A stretch of 64,000 nt of DNA from Brevibacillus_H sp041920465 (lineage in GTDB: Bacteria; Bacillota; Bacilli; Brevibacillales; Brevibacillaceae): NCBI GenBank assembly GCA_041920465.1, contig JBHGXW010000002.1, positions 32,349 through 96,348 on the forward strand, given 5' to 3'. How positions within the stretch are numbered: position 1 is the first letter of the stretch; each line of letters begins with the position of its first letter. Position numbers and translations under genes: made by a program. The notes beneath the pieces are model-generated. The model worked only from the letters and a program-made list of their open reading frames with translations, searched no databases and had not been told where the DNA came from. This document shows positions 31,207 through 40,154 of this stretch, in pieces.

Positions 31207-32577
31207 ATGTTTATCATTGTTTTGATTGCATTGTGGGCATTTGGACTGCTATTGCTCTTCACTGATCCCAAGCGAACATCCACCCGCTGGGCATGTGCTA
31301 CCGCCTTCGTTGGAGGACTGGGCTTCTTTTCTGCCGTTGTGGAAGAAATGCTGTATCCGCTCGTGCAAGGCTATGCGCTGCAGCATCCGTTTGTCGATTC
31401 TTTCCTTTTGTTTATCAACAGGATTTCCTCATTTTTATGTCAAACAGGCCTTCCTTATTCCTTTCTGATGTTCGCCGTTCATTCCAGTGATTTTTTATCA
31501 CGGCGAACCAGAACGATCATACAATATACAGCGCTGATTCCGCCTGTTGTCATGCTCCTGATTACGCCCATTTACCCGGTTCTTACATTTAATTACTGGA
31601 TCATGATCACTTGGGTTATCCCCTACTTTATTGGCTCCTGCTTCTTGCTTATTTATATGTATTGGCTGGAAAAAGATCCACTCATGAAAAGAAGCCGCCT
31701 GTTTAATAACATGCTCATGATCTTGCCGTTGTCTCTTATCTTTACGTTTCTCTACATCATGCGTACTTTTGACAATTACGACGCATGGCGCTACAATGCC
31801 TTCATCGTTGCTATCCAGTTTATTTTGTTTTTGCTTATCAGTGTGAAATACGGTCTGCTCGGAGTTAGACTAAAAGTGGAAAAACGACGCCTTGACAGCA
31901 CACTGCGTGCCATGACTTCAGGCGCTGCCATTGTTAATCACACCATCAAGAACGAGTTGGGCAAAATTACGCTGTTTGCTGACCGGATCCAATCCTACGC
32001 AGCCGAAACAAAGCAGCAGGAAATGAAAGAAGACATGCAAATCCTGATGCAATCCACCCAAAATATTCTGGACATGGTGAATCGGATCCAAGGCCAAATC
32101 CAGGATATCGCGCTGAAAGAAGAAGTAGTCCCCATCCGCTCCATTGTTGATCGTGTTCTTCAAGATGTAAAACCGTATACAGAAAAATATCAAATCCAGA
32201 TCAACACAATCACGGATGAGCCGATGAAGCTGAAATGTGATCCTGTCCATCTGCGGGAAGTCCTCGCCAATCTTTGCATGAATGCAATGGAAGCGATGAA
32301 GGCTGGCGGAAGCCTCTCCATTCACATGTATATGTCCAGAAAACACCTTGTCATCGCAGTCGAGGATAACGGTTCCGGCATTTCCAAAGAAAATCTTCCC
32401 TACGTCCTTGATCCTTTTTTCTCCACCAAAAAGCAGGGACGCAATTACGGTTTAGGCTTGTCCTATTGCTATAACGTCATGCAAAAACATCAAGGACGCT
32501 TGGAGATTCACAGTGTCAAAGATGAGGGAACCACCGTCTACCTCTATTTCCCGAAAAAACGTTTGGTCAGCGAGTAA
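31207..32577 (+). CDS. Membrane sensor histidine kinase (multi-TM sensor)
   Basis: A 456-aa kinase with about seven N-terminal membrane helices (residues 1-220) and no extracellular domain of size. A DHp-like helix carries the probable phospho-acceptor in NHTIKNELGK (His245). The C-terminal HATPase has the N box NLCMNAMEAMKAGG, the G1 box EDNGSGIS and the G2 region GRNYGLGLSYCYNVM. It is followed 23 bases later by a NarL-type response regulator. The signal is unknown; a sensor embedded in the membrane is suggested. The neighbouring NlpC/P60 gene may or may not be a target. Confidence 0.87.
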   Translation: MFIIVLIALWAFGLLLLFTDPKRTSTRWACATAFVGGLGFFSAVVEEMLYPLVQGYALQHPFVDSFLLFINRISSFLCQTGLPYSFLMFAVHSSDFLSRRTRTIIQYTALIPPVVMLLITPIYPVLTFNYWIMITWVIPYFIGSCFLLIYMYWLEKDPLMKRSRLFNNMLMILPLSLIFTFLYIMRTFDNYDAWRYNAFIVAIQFILFLLISVKYGLLGVRLKVEKRRLDSTLRAMTSGAAIVNHTIKNELGKITLFADRIQSYAAETKQQEMKEDMQILMQSTQNILDMVNRIQGQIQDIALKEEVVPIRSIVDRVLQDVKPYTEKYQIQINTITDEPMKLKCDPVHLREVLANLCMNAMEAMKAGGSLSIHMYMSRKHLVIAVEDNGSGISKENLPYVLDPFFSTKKQGRNYGLGLSYCYNVMQKHQGRLEIHSVKDEGTTVYLYFPKKRLVSE

Positions 32578-32600
32578 ACCATCCTCAAAGGAGAGGAACA

Positions 32601-33239
32601 ATGGACAATATTCGTATTTTGGTTGTAGAAGATGATGCAATCTGGCGAAAGGGCCTGATTGATTATGTGAACAAAGAAGATGATCTTACCGTAGTTGGAA
32701 CGGCCGAGACCAGGCAAGAAGCGCTCCAATCGGCTCAGGATCTGGAATTCGATGTCGTCTTATTAGATATAAATCTCACCGAAAACAATTTGGACGGGAT
32801 TGATATTGCCCTTGAGCTTTCCCAGCTAAAACCTGATTGTAAAATCATCATGCTTACTTCATTGACGGCCGAAGAAATCATTGTTGATTCCTTCTCTGCC
32901 GGAGCGGTGAATTACATCAGCAAGCTGAATTTCAAGGAGATTCCCGAAGCGATTCGCGCCGCTCACCGCCAGCAGTCAGCCATCCATCCCACCGCCGCTG
33001 CCGCTTTACGCAATGAACTGCTGCGGTTAAAGCAGGAAGAAGATAAAAAATTGCTCTCTCCCGCCGAAAAAGAAATCCTTCAACTGATCCATCAGGGGCA
33101 GACGCAATCCCAAATCGAGAAAACGCTGCATATAACCAAGCGAACCATCAAAAACCATATCAACCGCATTCTAAAAAAATTGGGCACCAAAACAAGCAAG
33201 GAAGCTGCTGCCAAAGCCAAACAAAAAAAGCTGTTTTAA
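32601..33239 (+). CDS. NarL/LuxR-family response regulator
   Basis: A 212-aa response regulator paired with the kinase just upstream. The receiver has the acidic pair in VVEDDA, the phospho-acceptor Asp56 in VVLLDINL, and conserved Thr/Lys (MLTS and SKLNFKE). The LuxR-type helix-turn-helix is QSQIEKTLHITKRTIKNHINRIL in outline, about residues 170-192. AAAGGAG precedes the ATG. It has an unusually Lys/Ala-rich tail. The regulon is unknown. Confidence 0.88.
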   Translation: MDNIRILVVEDDAIWRKGLIDYVNKEDDLTVVGTAETRQEALQSAQDLEFDVVLLDINLTENNLDGIDIALELSQLKPDCKIIMLTSLTAEEIIVDSFSAGAVNYISKLNFKEIPEAIRAAHRQQSAIHPTAAAALRNELLRLKQEEDKKLLSPAEKEILQLIHQGQTQSQIEKTLHITKRTIKNHINRILKKLGTKTSKEAAAKAKQKKLF

Positions 33240-33271
33240 CAACCTTCTTTCGTTCAAGGGAGGTTCTTTTT
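33239..33271 (+). terminator. Likely terminator of the two-component operon
   Basis: AACCT and AGGTT arms with partial extension (TC/GG) enclose about 12 bases and are followed by CTTTTT directly after the response-regulator stop. Confidence 0.5.
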
Positions 33272-33388
33272 GCACATTCATATATTTTGGTTAGGTCAGA
33301 ACGTTTGTACATGCGGAAGCAATCATGATTCTCATAAATTAATTGTATGCTTGTGCAAAAAAACGGGTATGCGGAAGGAGCGATTTGG

Positions 33389-33820
33389 ATGATAGAGATG
33401 ATCGGGAAGTCTAAGTCCATTTGGGAACAAAAGGCCAACCAGATCATTGCTTTGGGAATGAAGTACCTTGGGACTCCTTATAAATTCGGAGCGCAACCAG
33501 GCGAGACCAGCCAGTTTGATTGCAGTTCTTTCATCCAATATATTTTCGGCAAGAACGGTATTCCATTACCGCGCAACTCGCGGCAACAGAGTAAAATAGG
33601 CGTAAGAGTGCCAAAAACTCGAATCCGAAAGGGAGATATCCTCATTTTTGAATCGGAAAGACGAAAACATAAAAAAGGACTGGCACGTATAGGCCACGTG
33701 GGAATCTATTTGGGCAATGGCAAAATGCTTCACGCCGCCCGCGATGAAGGCATAAGTGTAATCAGGCTATCCGATTATCAGAATGGCAAGCTTGTCAAAG
33801 TGAAGAGAGTAATCAGGTAG
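33389..33820 (+). CDS. NlpC/P60-family cysteine peptidase domain protein
   Basis: A 143-aa single-domain NlpC/P60 protein, the family that cuts peptidoglycan stem peptides. The catalytic Cys is in FDCSSFIQYIF, and the catalytic His is in IGHVGIYLGNGKMLHAARDEG. Substrate-fold residues LGTPYKFG are present near residue 28. The ATG at 33389 follows GGAAGGAG by 8 bases; an upstream ATG at 33347 lacks a site. No signal peptide or cell-wall-binding module is visible, so export route and target are unclear. Confidence 0.85.
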   Translation: MIEMIGKSKSIWEQKANQIIALGMKYLGTPYKFGAQPGETSQFDCSSFIQYIFGKNGIPLPRNSRQQSKIGVRVPKTRIRKGDILIFESERRKHKKGLARIGHVGIYLGNGKMLHAARDEGISVIRLSDYQNGKLVKVKRVIR

Positions 33821-33855
33821 CACCAGCACCTCCGTTACCCATCTTCGAACGAACA

Positions 33856-33881
33856 GGTACCAATGAAAGTTGGTACTTTTT
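33856..33881 (+). terminator. Terminator after the NlpC/P60 gene
   Basis: GTACCAA pairs with TTGGTAC around a 6-base loop and is followed by TTTTT. Confidence 0.75.
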
Positions 33882-33946
33882 AAAAAAATCCCACACCTTA
33901 GAATGAAAGTATAAGCAATTATTCTTTTGTAAAGGTGTGGAATCAT

Positions 33947-36085
33947 ATGATTATTCTTCATCTGCTCGCCAAGTTTTTGTTAAGCCTCTTGTTTCGTGTC
34001 CAAATCCAAGGAATTCGCAACATCAATTTCTCCCAACCCATCATTCTTACTCCCAACCATGTTTCCCTGCTTGATGCCGTGCTGTTATCCCTTTATCTCC
34101 CCAACTCTGTCACCTTTGTTGCCAACACCGAAATCGCCAAAAGATTTTCGTTCTTCCTCAAATTTCGCAAACACATCACCGTTGACCCGATGAATCCTTA
34201 TTCGATCCGCCATATGATCCGCGCCATTCATAACGGTAATTCGCTTGTGATTTTTCCTGAAGGCAGAATTACCACAACCGGCTGCCTCATGAAAATTTAC
34301 AGCGGTGTCGGATACCTGGCTCTACGCACAGGCGTCAGCGTCTATCCGGTTATCATCAACGGATTGGAGCGTTCCAGGTTCTCCTATTTGAAAGGGAAAG
34401 TAAGACTTGCCTGCTTCCCCAAAGTCACCATCAAGGTTGCCGCTCCCTTCCAACTGCAAAAAAGAGAGAATGTATCCATGAAGGAGCAAAAAGCATACGC
34501 AAGTGACCTCATCTTGCGTACTTTGCAAAAAGAATTGTTCCAATCCCGTATGAAAAAACAAGTCAACTTATTTAACGAAGTGCTGGAAGCAGCAAGCGTC
34601 CATGGTGCAGGCCAAGAGATCGCCAAAGATATTACAGTATCTGTCACCTACCGCAAATTGCTGATCGCAAGCTATATGCTTGGTCATGCGTTCAAATCTC
34701 TGCTTTCAGCCAATCAACCGGTGGGAGTGCTTTTGCCGAACTCAATCGGCCATGTCGTCACTCTGCTCTCCTTATTCCGTATCGGGAAAACACCTGCCAT
34801 CTTGAACTTCTCGCTTGGCGTGCGTACCCTGCTTGATTGCTGTGAAACGGCAGGTATTCAAACGATCCTGACGTCACGACAATTTATTGAAAAAGGGAAG
34901 CTGGGCGGACTCATCACCGGCCTTCAAGAGAAAGTAACCATTCTCTATCTGGAGGAGGTGAAAGAGTCCTTGAGCATCATGGATAAAATAGCAGGACTCT
35001 CTCTCTACCTGATTCGTAAAAAAGCAGGAAAATCAAACAATGAATTGATTCTTTTTACTTCCGGCAGCGAAAGCAAACCAAAAGGTGTTGTCTTATCCCA
35101 TTACAACCTCTATGCCAATATCCAGCAGGTGAAAAGTGTTATTGATTTCACTTCCCGGGACAAAATTCTAAACGCTTTGCCAATGTTCCACAGTTTCGGA
35201 CTGACAGCAGGGACGATTCTGCCTGTCATATCCGGCGTTCCGGTCTATCTGTATCCCAGTCCGCTGCATTATAAGGTTATCTCCGAAATTTGTTACGATC
35301 AAAATGTGACCATCCTGTTCGGCACCTCCACCTTCCTGGCCGGCTACGGAAGGTACGCCCATCCTTATGATTACTACTCTCTTCGCTATATCTTTGCCGG
35401 CGCTGAGAAATTAAAGGATGATGTAAGACAGTTGTGGCAGGATAAATTTGGAGTACGCATTTTTGAAGGTTATGGAGCTACGGAAACTTCCCCTATCCTG
35501 TCCCTCAATACCCCGCTTTCCAATAAAAAAGGGACGGTAGGACGTCTTCTGCCGGGAATCGAACATCAAATTGAATCGGTAGAAGGTATTTCGGAAGGTG
35601 GGCACCTGCTTGTTAAGGGTCCGAATGTAATGAAGGGGTATTTGATTCACGGTACGGGATTTCTTCCTGCAGAGGAATGGTATAAAACCGGCGACCTGGT
35701 GGGTATCGATGAAAACGGATATCTCACGATCAAGTCCCGGCTCAAGCGATTCGCAAAAATCGGCGGCGAGATGGTTTCTCTCAATCTCGTCGAGGAACTG
35801 GCTATGCAGTGTTTCGGCCACTCGGAGTTCGCCTCCATCTCAATTCCCGATGTACGAAAAGGAGAAAAGATTCTTCTCTACACTACTGATTCATCTGTTC
35901 GCGCCGAACAAATCCGGGCTTTTCTTGCCGAGAAAGGATATTCTCCCTTGCTGCTCCCGGCTTCTATCCAATGGATTGAGAAATTGCCTTTGCTGGGCAG
36001 CGGGAAAACCGATTATGTCAGCCTGAAACAAATGGCGGAAAAGGAGAACATGAAATATGAAAATACCAAAGAACATGCCGGTTAA
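33947..36085 (+). CDS. aas: Bifunctional acyltransferase / acyl-ACP synthetase (Aas-like)
   Basis: A 712-aa two-domain protein that would re-acylate lysophospholipid. The N-terminal PlsC-type acyltransferase has the HX4D motif NHVSLLD near residue 37 and FPEGRITTTG near residue 104. The C-terminal AMP-forming acyl-activating domain has the P-loop LFTSGSESKPKG, the GYGATETSP segment, and YKTGDLVGIDENGYL. This is the domain order of E. coli Aas. ATG 33947 follows AAAGGTG by 9 bases and is preferred over an earlier GTG. The next gene, an LplT-like transporter, overlaps its 3' end by 29 bases. Confidence 0.85.
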   Translation: MIILHLLAKFLLSLLFRVQIQGIRNINFSQPIILTPNHVSLLDAVLLSLYLPNSVTFVANTEIAKRFSFFLKFRKHITVDPMNPYSIRHMIRAIHNGNSLVIFPEGRITTTGCLMKIYSGVGYLALRTGVSVYPVIINGLERSRFSYLKGKVRLACFPKVTIKVAAPFQLQKRENVSMKEQKAYASDLILRTLQKELFQSRMKKQVNLFNEVLEAASVHGAGQEIAKDITVSVTYRKLLIASYMLGHAFKSLLSANQPVGVLLPNSIGHVVTLLSLFRIGKTPAILNFSLGVRTLLDCCETAGIQTILTSRQFIEKGKLGGLITGLQEKVTILYLEEVKESLSIMDKIAGLSLYLIRKKAGKSNNELILFTSGSESKPKGVVLSHYNLYANIQQVKSVIDFTSRDKILNALPMFHSFGLTAGTILPVISGVPVYLYPSPLHYKVISEICYDQNVTILFGTSTFLAGYGRYAHPYDYYSLRYIFAGAEKLKDDVRQLWQDKFGVRIFEGYGATETSPILSLNTPLSNKKGTVGRLLPGIEHQIESVEGISEGGHLLVKGPNVMKGYLIHGTGFLPAEEWYKTGDLVGIDENGYLTIKSRLKRFAKIGGEMVSLNLVEELAMQCFGHSEFASISIPDVRKGEKILLYTTDSSVRAEQIRAFLAEKGYSPLLLPASIQWIEKLPLLGSGKTDYVSLKQMAEKENMKYENTKEHAG

Positions 36086-37280
36086 ACGTCTGCAGGCCCT
36101 TTATTTTACCCAATTCCTGTCCGCTTTCGCAGATAACATGATTTTATTTGTCATCGCTAATTTGTTGACTGAAAACGGGTTTTCCCCTGCTTCGTTAGCA
36201 CTGGTTTCCATGGCCTTCTTTCTACCCTATATTATCCTTGCCCCGATAGTGGGGCCCTTTGCAGACAAATTGCCAAAATCAACCGTATTGGTGATTGGGA
36301 ATTTGGTCAAAGCGCTCGGCGTCCTGTTCCTGTTGTTTACTGACCACTCCAACATTGTTCTGTTGATGTTGAGCTACTTCTCAGTCGGAGTCGGAGCAGT
36401 CGTCTACTCGCCAGCGAAATACGGAATTTTGCCGGAACTCACCCAAAATGAAACGGAGCTGTTTCATGCCAATGCGAGAATGGAAGCTTATACTATCATC
36501 GCGATTTTGCTCGGAATCGGCGGCGGAGGCACCATTGTATCTGTAACCTCCAGTTTGGTTTCTTCACTGATCTGCTTAGGATTATATGTTCTTTCAGTGC
36601 TGATGACCTTTTTCATCCCGAGAATAAATGGGAATCCACAGATTCGCTACGGGACAGAGGCCCGCAACTTTTTCTCTAGCGTACAGTTGCTGTTTCAAAG
36701 ACCGAATACGAACTTTTCGCTGGTTGGCACCGGTTCCTTTTGGATGAATTCAGCCGTGTTGCGTGTTGCCGCTCTTGCCTGGATTCCCGCTTCCTTGGGA
36801 TTTAATCCCAAAGACTTCGCCGTTTCGCTCATTCTTGCCACAACCTCCATCGGGATCATTGTCGGTGCGATTCTTTCAACCAAATTAATTCCGTTGAACC
36901 GCTTTTACCGCTCGGCTTTATATGGTTTGTTTATGCTGATTTTCATCCTGCTCTTTCCCTGGTTTCATGTTACCGGCATTGCCATCCTTTTCTTGCTGGC
37001 AATCGGATTTATGGGCGGCGTTTTCATTGTTCCTATGAACACGATTTTGCAAGAAGAAGGCAAACAAATGATTGGATCAGGAAAAACAATCGCCGTGCAA
37101 AACTTTATCGAGAACCTCCTGATGCTGATTGGTTCCGGCATCTATTATCTCAATTTATATCTCGGGCTGTCCGTTTCCGGTGCGATTTGGGCTCAGGGAC
37201 TATTGTTTGCCGTATTTTTGATTTACTTGGGTGCGATGGCAAAGAGAATACAGAAGACAAGGATGATGAAATCCTACTGA
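36057..37280 (+). CDS. lplT: MFS transporter, LplT-like lysophospholipid flippase
   Basis: A 407-aa major facilitator protein with about 11-12 membrane segments. FADNMILFVIANLLTENGFSP near the N-terminus and GPFADKLPKSTVLVIGNLVKALG (the loop 2-3 A-motif region) resemble the LplT branch. Overlap with the Aas-like gene by 29 bases shows translational coupling, and AAAGGAG lies 10 bases ahead of the ATG. In E. coli LplT flips lysophosphatidylethanolamine inward for Aas. The same division of labour is inferred here from the pairing. Confidence 0.82.
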   Translation: MKIPKNMPVKRLQALYFTQFLSAFADNMILFVIANLLTENGFSPASLALVSMAFFLPYIILAPIVGPFADKLPKSTVLVIGNLVKALGVLFLLFTDHSNIVLLMLSYFSVGVGAVVYSPAKYGILPELTQNETELFHANARMEAYTIIAILLGIGGGGTIVSVTSSLVSSLICLGLYVLSVLMTFFIPRINGNPQIRYGTEARNFFSSVQLLFQRPNTNFSLVGTGSFWMNSAVLRVAALAWIPASLGFNPKDFAVSLILATTSIGIIVGAILSTKLIPLNRFYRSALYGLFMLIFILLFPWFHVTGIAILFLLAIGFMGGVFIVPMNTILQEEGKQMIGSGKTIAVQNFIENLLMLIGSGIYYLNLYLGLSVSGAIWAQGLLFAVFLIYLGAMAKRIQKTRMMKSY

Positions 37281-37288
37281 CTAAAATT

Positions 37289-37330
37289 ACCCACCCGGCC
37301 CAAGCTATCGCTGCGCCGGGCGGGCCCCAA
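37289..37330 (+). repeat. Dispersed GC-rich palindromic repeat, copy C
   Basis: Runs ACCCACCCGGCC...GCCGGGCGGGCCCCAA; CCCGGC and GCCGGG can pair. It lies in the 54-base gap between the convergent lplT and lysE-type genes, so it may serve as their terminator. Confidence 0.7.
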
Positions 37331-37334
37331 ACCT

Positions 37335-37955
37335 TTAGATCGGGAAAGCCAAAGTAAGCCCGATCAGCACAAAAATACATCCCTTTACCACGTTTATCTT
37401 TCTGACCAGATTAGAATTTCTTAATACTTTCATCCCTAAAATTTGTGAAAAACATGAAACAACTGTAAAAATTACGATGGCCTGAAGCATAAACAATACC
37501 CCCAGCATAATCATTTGCAGCGGGATATTGCCTGCTGTCGGAGTGACAAATTGAGGAAGGAAAGCTAAAAAGAAGAGTGCGACTTTTGGATTCAGGATAT
37601 TCATGAAAATACCTTGCTTATAAAGCGCTAGCAAATCCTTGGTTTCACTCTTTTCGGCAGGCACCAAATGCGCGTCTTCCCTAAAAGCTTTCCAGGCAAG
37701 GTATAGCAAATAGAGAACTCCAGCATACTTTAAAATGTTAAAGGCAACGACGGATTCACGGAAAAACACAGAAATACCTAAGGCAGCTGCTGTTGTGTGA
37801 ACCACAAGACCTGTACATAAACCAAGTGCTGTTGCAATTCCTGCCATTTTTCTCTGTGTAATGCTTTGAATCATCACAAAAATAATATCTGGCCCAGGGG
37901 CAATGGTAAGAATAATGGAGGCCGACAAAAAATAAATGATTTTCACAGGTTCCAT
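37335..37955 (-). CDS. LysE/RhtB-family amino acid exporter
   Basis: A 206-aa exporter with about six membrane helices. The N-terminal TIAPGPDIIFVMIQSITQ is the family hallmark (GPD with Gly at the helix break), followed by KAGIATALGLCTGLVVHTT-type sequence and LNPKVALFFLAFLPQFV. Such proteins export small neutral or basic amino acids or analogues. The substrate is unknown. GAGGTG precedes the ATG. The short MerR gene upstream on the same strand may be related to its control. Confidence 0.9.
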   Translation of the reverse strand: MEPVKIIYFLSASIILTIAPGPDIIFVMIQSITQRKMAGIATALGLCTGLVVHTTAAALGISVFFRESVVAFNILKYAGVLYLLYLAWKAFREDAHLVPAEKSETKDLLALYKQGIFMNILNPKVALFFLAFLPQFVTPTAGNIPLQMIMLGVLFMLQAIVIFTVVSCFSQILGMKVLRNSNLVRKINVVKGCIFVLIGLTLAFPI

Positions 37956-37975
37956 CGCTATTCCACCTCATGTAA

Positions 37976-38020
37976 AAAAATAAACATAGGAAAACGCGCT
38001 CCTTTGCTCGTTCCTATGCT
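37976..38020 (-). terminator. Terminator after the MerR-type gene
   Basis: On the minus strand CATAGGAA pairs with TTCCTATG, with further pairing inside, and is followed by TTTATTTTTTT. It separates the MerR gene from the LysE-type gene. Confidence 0.75.
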
Positions 38021-38037
38021 CATTATAAACTCTCCAG

Positions 38038-38361
38038 TTACTGGAAGGTCCTGCTTTTGATTAGCTCTAATTCCCGAATTTTCATTTCTGTAATTTCTTG
38101 TTGCTTTTTCATCAGATGTAGAAAGCCATCAATATCCCGATTCTCAAGCTGATCCTTAATATCTTTTAAAGATATTCCTAAAAATTTCAAGTAATTGATG
38201 GTGTTCAGTTGTTCGAACTGTTCGGTGGCATAATATCTGTATCCGTTATGCTCATCCACTTTCATCGGTTTGAACAATCCGATTTCATCATAATAACGAA
38301 GTGTCTTAACCGGAATATTGTGTAGCTTGGACATTTCTCCGATAGAAAATCTGTTTTTCAC
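38038..38361 (-). CDS. Short MerR-family regulator (DNA-binding part only)
   Basis: A 107-aa protein beginning with the MerR helix-turn-helix FSIGEMSKLHNIPVKTLRYYDEIGLF (key residues about 5-30) and the wing NGYRYYATEQFEQL. It continues into the dimerisation helix KKQQEITEMKIRELELIK and then stops. BmrR/BltR-type relatives have a further effector domain of about 150 residues that is absent here, so it is either a compact regulator or a truncated one. The start is GTG after AAGGGGGG. It lies 10 bases after fhs on the same strand. Confidence 0.82.
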   Translation of the reverse strand: MKNRFSIGEMSKLHNIPVKTLRYYDEIGLFKPMKVDEHNGYRYYATEQFEQLNTINYLKFLGISLKDIKDQLENRDIDGFLHLMKKQQEITEMKIRELELIKSRTFQ

Positions 38362-38371
38362 ATTGCCCCCC

Positions 38372-40003
38372 TTACACTAATCCCATTACCTCTCCTTCTT
38401 CATCTACGTACAAGGATTCCGCCGCCGGTTTTTTGGGCAGTCCGGGCATGGTAACAATACTGCCGGTTAAGACAACAATAAAGCCGGCCCCTGCAGAAAC
38501 CCTGATTTCGCTCACATGGATGGTGAAATCGGTCGGTGCTCCCAATTTGTCTGGCTGATCGCTGAAGGAGTACGGTGTTTTTGCCATACAGACAGGCAGA
38601 TGAGAAAGTCCCATATCTTCCACCTTGCATAACGTTTTCTCCGCGGATAGGGAAAATTCCACCGCGGAACCACGGTAGATCTCTTTGACGATTGTCTCAA
38701 TCTTTGCTTTTATCGAGATATGGTCTTCGTACAAAAATTGAAAGGATGAGAATGCTTTTTCGGATGCCTCCACGATCTTTTCCGCCAGGTCAATTCCACC
38801 TCTGCCCCCTTCCTCCCACACGTTGGAGAGAGCCACTTCAATTCCGGCATCACGGCACATACTGATAACAGCTTCCACTTCGGCTGGGGAATCGGAAGCA
38901 AAGTGGTTGATCGCCACCACGGAGGGAACACCGAATTTCTGCAGATTTTCCACATGGCGCAAAACGTTGCCGAACCCTTTCGCCAAGGCTTGCCTGTTTT
39001 CCAAGTGAAGATTGGCCGCCTCTACTCCGCCGTTATATTTCAACGCTTTTACCGTAATCACAACAACTGCTGCAGCAGGTGTCAGCTTTGCCTTCCTGCA
39101 CTTGATATGAAAAAACTTCTCTGCTCCCAAATCAGCGCCAAATCCCGCTTCTGTAACCACGTAGTCAGCCAGCTTGAGAGCCAGTTTGGTTCCGATGACA
39201 CTGCTACACCCATGAGCGATATTGGCAAAAGGGCCCCCATGGACAATGACGGGTGTACCTTCCGTCGTTTGAACCAGGTTAGGTTTCAGCGCATCTTTCA
39301 GCAAAACACACATCGCCTCCACCGCATTGATCTCCTTGGCTGTTACGGGCTGATCGTCCAGATCGTACCCGATGATGATGCTGTTTAACCTCTCTCGCAA
39401 ATCCTGCATATTTTCACTTAAGCAAATTATTGCCATGATTTCTGAGGCGGTTGTGATCAGAAATCCGTCTTCCCGTGTCGAACCGTTTCCTTCACCCAGC
39501 CCTACTACAATATTGCGAAGAGCCCGGTCATTCATGTCCATGGCTCGTTTCCAGACGATCTTTTTCGGATTCAATCTCCTGGGATTTCCATGGAACATGT
39601 GATTGTCAATCATCGCGGCGAGCAAGTTATGCGCTGCCGTAATCGCGTGAATATCTCCGGTGAAGTGGAGATTAATCTCTTCCGCCGGGAGAATTTGAGC
39701 CCGCCCGCTTCCTGTCGCGCCGCCTTTCATGCCCAAACAAGGCCCCAGAGATGGTTCACGAAGCGCCGCAATCGTCTTTTTCCCGATCCGGTTCATCGCT
39801 TGCGACAGCCCAATCGTCGTTAAGGTTTTTCCTGCTCCGGCAGGGTTCGGATTCATCGCCGTTACCAAGATCAGCTTACCATCCGGACGGTCTTTCACTT
39901 TATCCCACAGTCGGTCAGACAGTTTGGCCTTGTAGTTTCCGTATAACTCCAAATCCTGCTCGGAAATATCAACTTGTTTCGCTATTTCGACAATTGGTTT
40001 CAT
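38372..40003 (-). CDS. fhs: Formate-tetrahydrofolate ligase
   Basis: Fhs makes 10-formyl-THF from formate, ATP and THF. The 543-aa protein has the P-loop PAGAGKT (54-60), the family segment REPSLGPCLGMKGGATG and the folate/formate region FTGDIHAITAAHNLL. The C-terminal signature GAGFIVVLTGSIVTMPGLPK is present in outline. The length is close to the usual 555-560 aa. GGGGAGG precedes the ATG. The gene is followed closely by the small MerR gene. It provides one-carbon units from formate and would also serve an acetogenic methyl branch, for which no other genes are seen here. Confidence 0.95.
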   Translation of the reverse strand: MKPIVEIAKQVDISEQDLELYGNYKAKLSDRLWDKVKDRPDGKLILVTAMNPNPAGAGKTLTTIGLSQAMNRIGKKTIAALREPSLGPCLGMKGGATGSGRAQILPAEEINLHFTGDIHAITAAHNLLAAMIDNHMFHGNPRRLNPKKIVWKRAMDMNDRALRNIVVGLGEGNGSTREDGFLITTASEIMAIICLSENMQDLRERLNSIIIGYDLDDQPVTAKEINAVEAMCVLLKDALKPNLVQTTEGTPVIVHGGPFANIAHGCSSVIGTKLALKLADYVVTEAGFGADLGAEKFFHIKCRKAKLTPAAAVVVITVKALKYNGGVEAANLHLENRQALAKGFGNVLRHVENLQKFGVPSVVAINHFASDSPAEVEAVISMCRDAGIEVALSNVWEEGGRGGIDLAEKIVEASEKAFSSFQFLYEDHISIKAKIETIVKEIYRGSAVEFSLSAEKTLCKVEDMGLSHLPVCMAKTPYSFSDQPDKLGAPTDFTIHVSEIRVSAGAGFIVVLTGSIVTMPGLPKKPAAESLYVDEEGEVMGLV

Positions 40004-40088
40004 AAAAGCCTCCCCGATTTTTCATGGCTTACATCTTTCTAGGTATCATTTTTCCAAAACCATGAATTCCTTGCAAGCAGGCAGAAAA

Positions 40089-40133
40089 CAAAAAATCCCG
40101 CCCGACTTAAGGTAACAATTTCGTCGAGCGGGG
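40089..40133 (-). terminator. Terminator of the desaturase gene
   Basis: On the minus strand CCCCGCTCGAC pairs with GTCGGGCGGG around an AT-rich loop and is followed by ATTTTTT. Confidence 0.8.
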
Positions 40134-40154
40134 CTTCAAACTTGAAAAGAGGTC

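Noticed and set aside
40004..40088. Riboswitch upstream of fhs
   Set aside because: A TTCATGG/CCATGAA inverted repeat is present, but it does not match the THF riboswitch or another class known to me.
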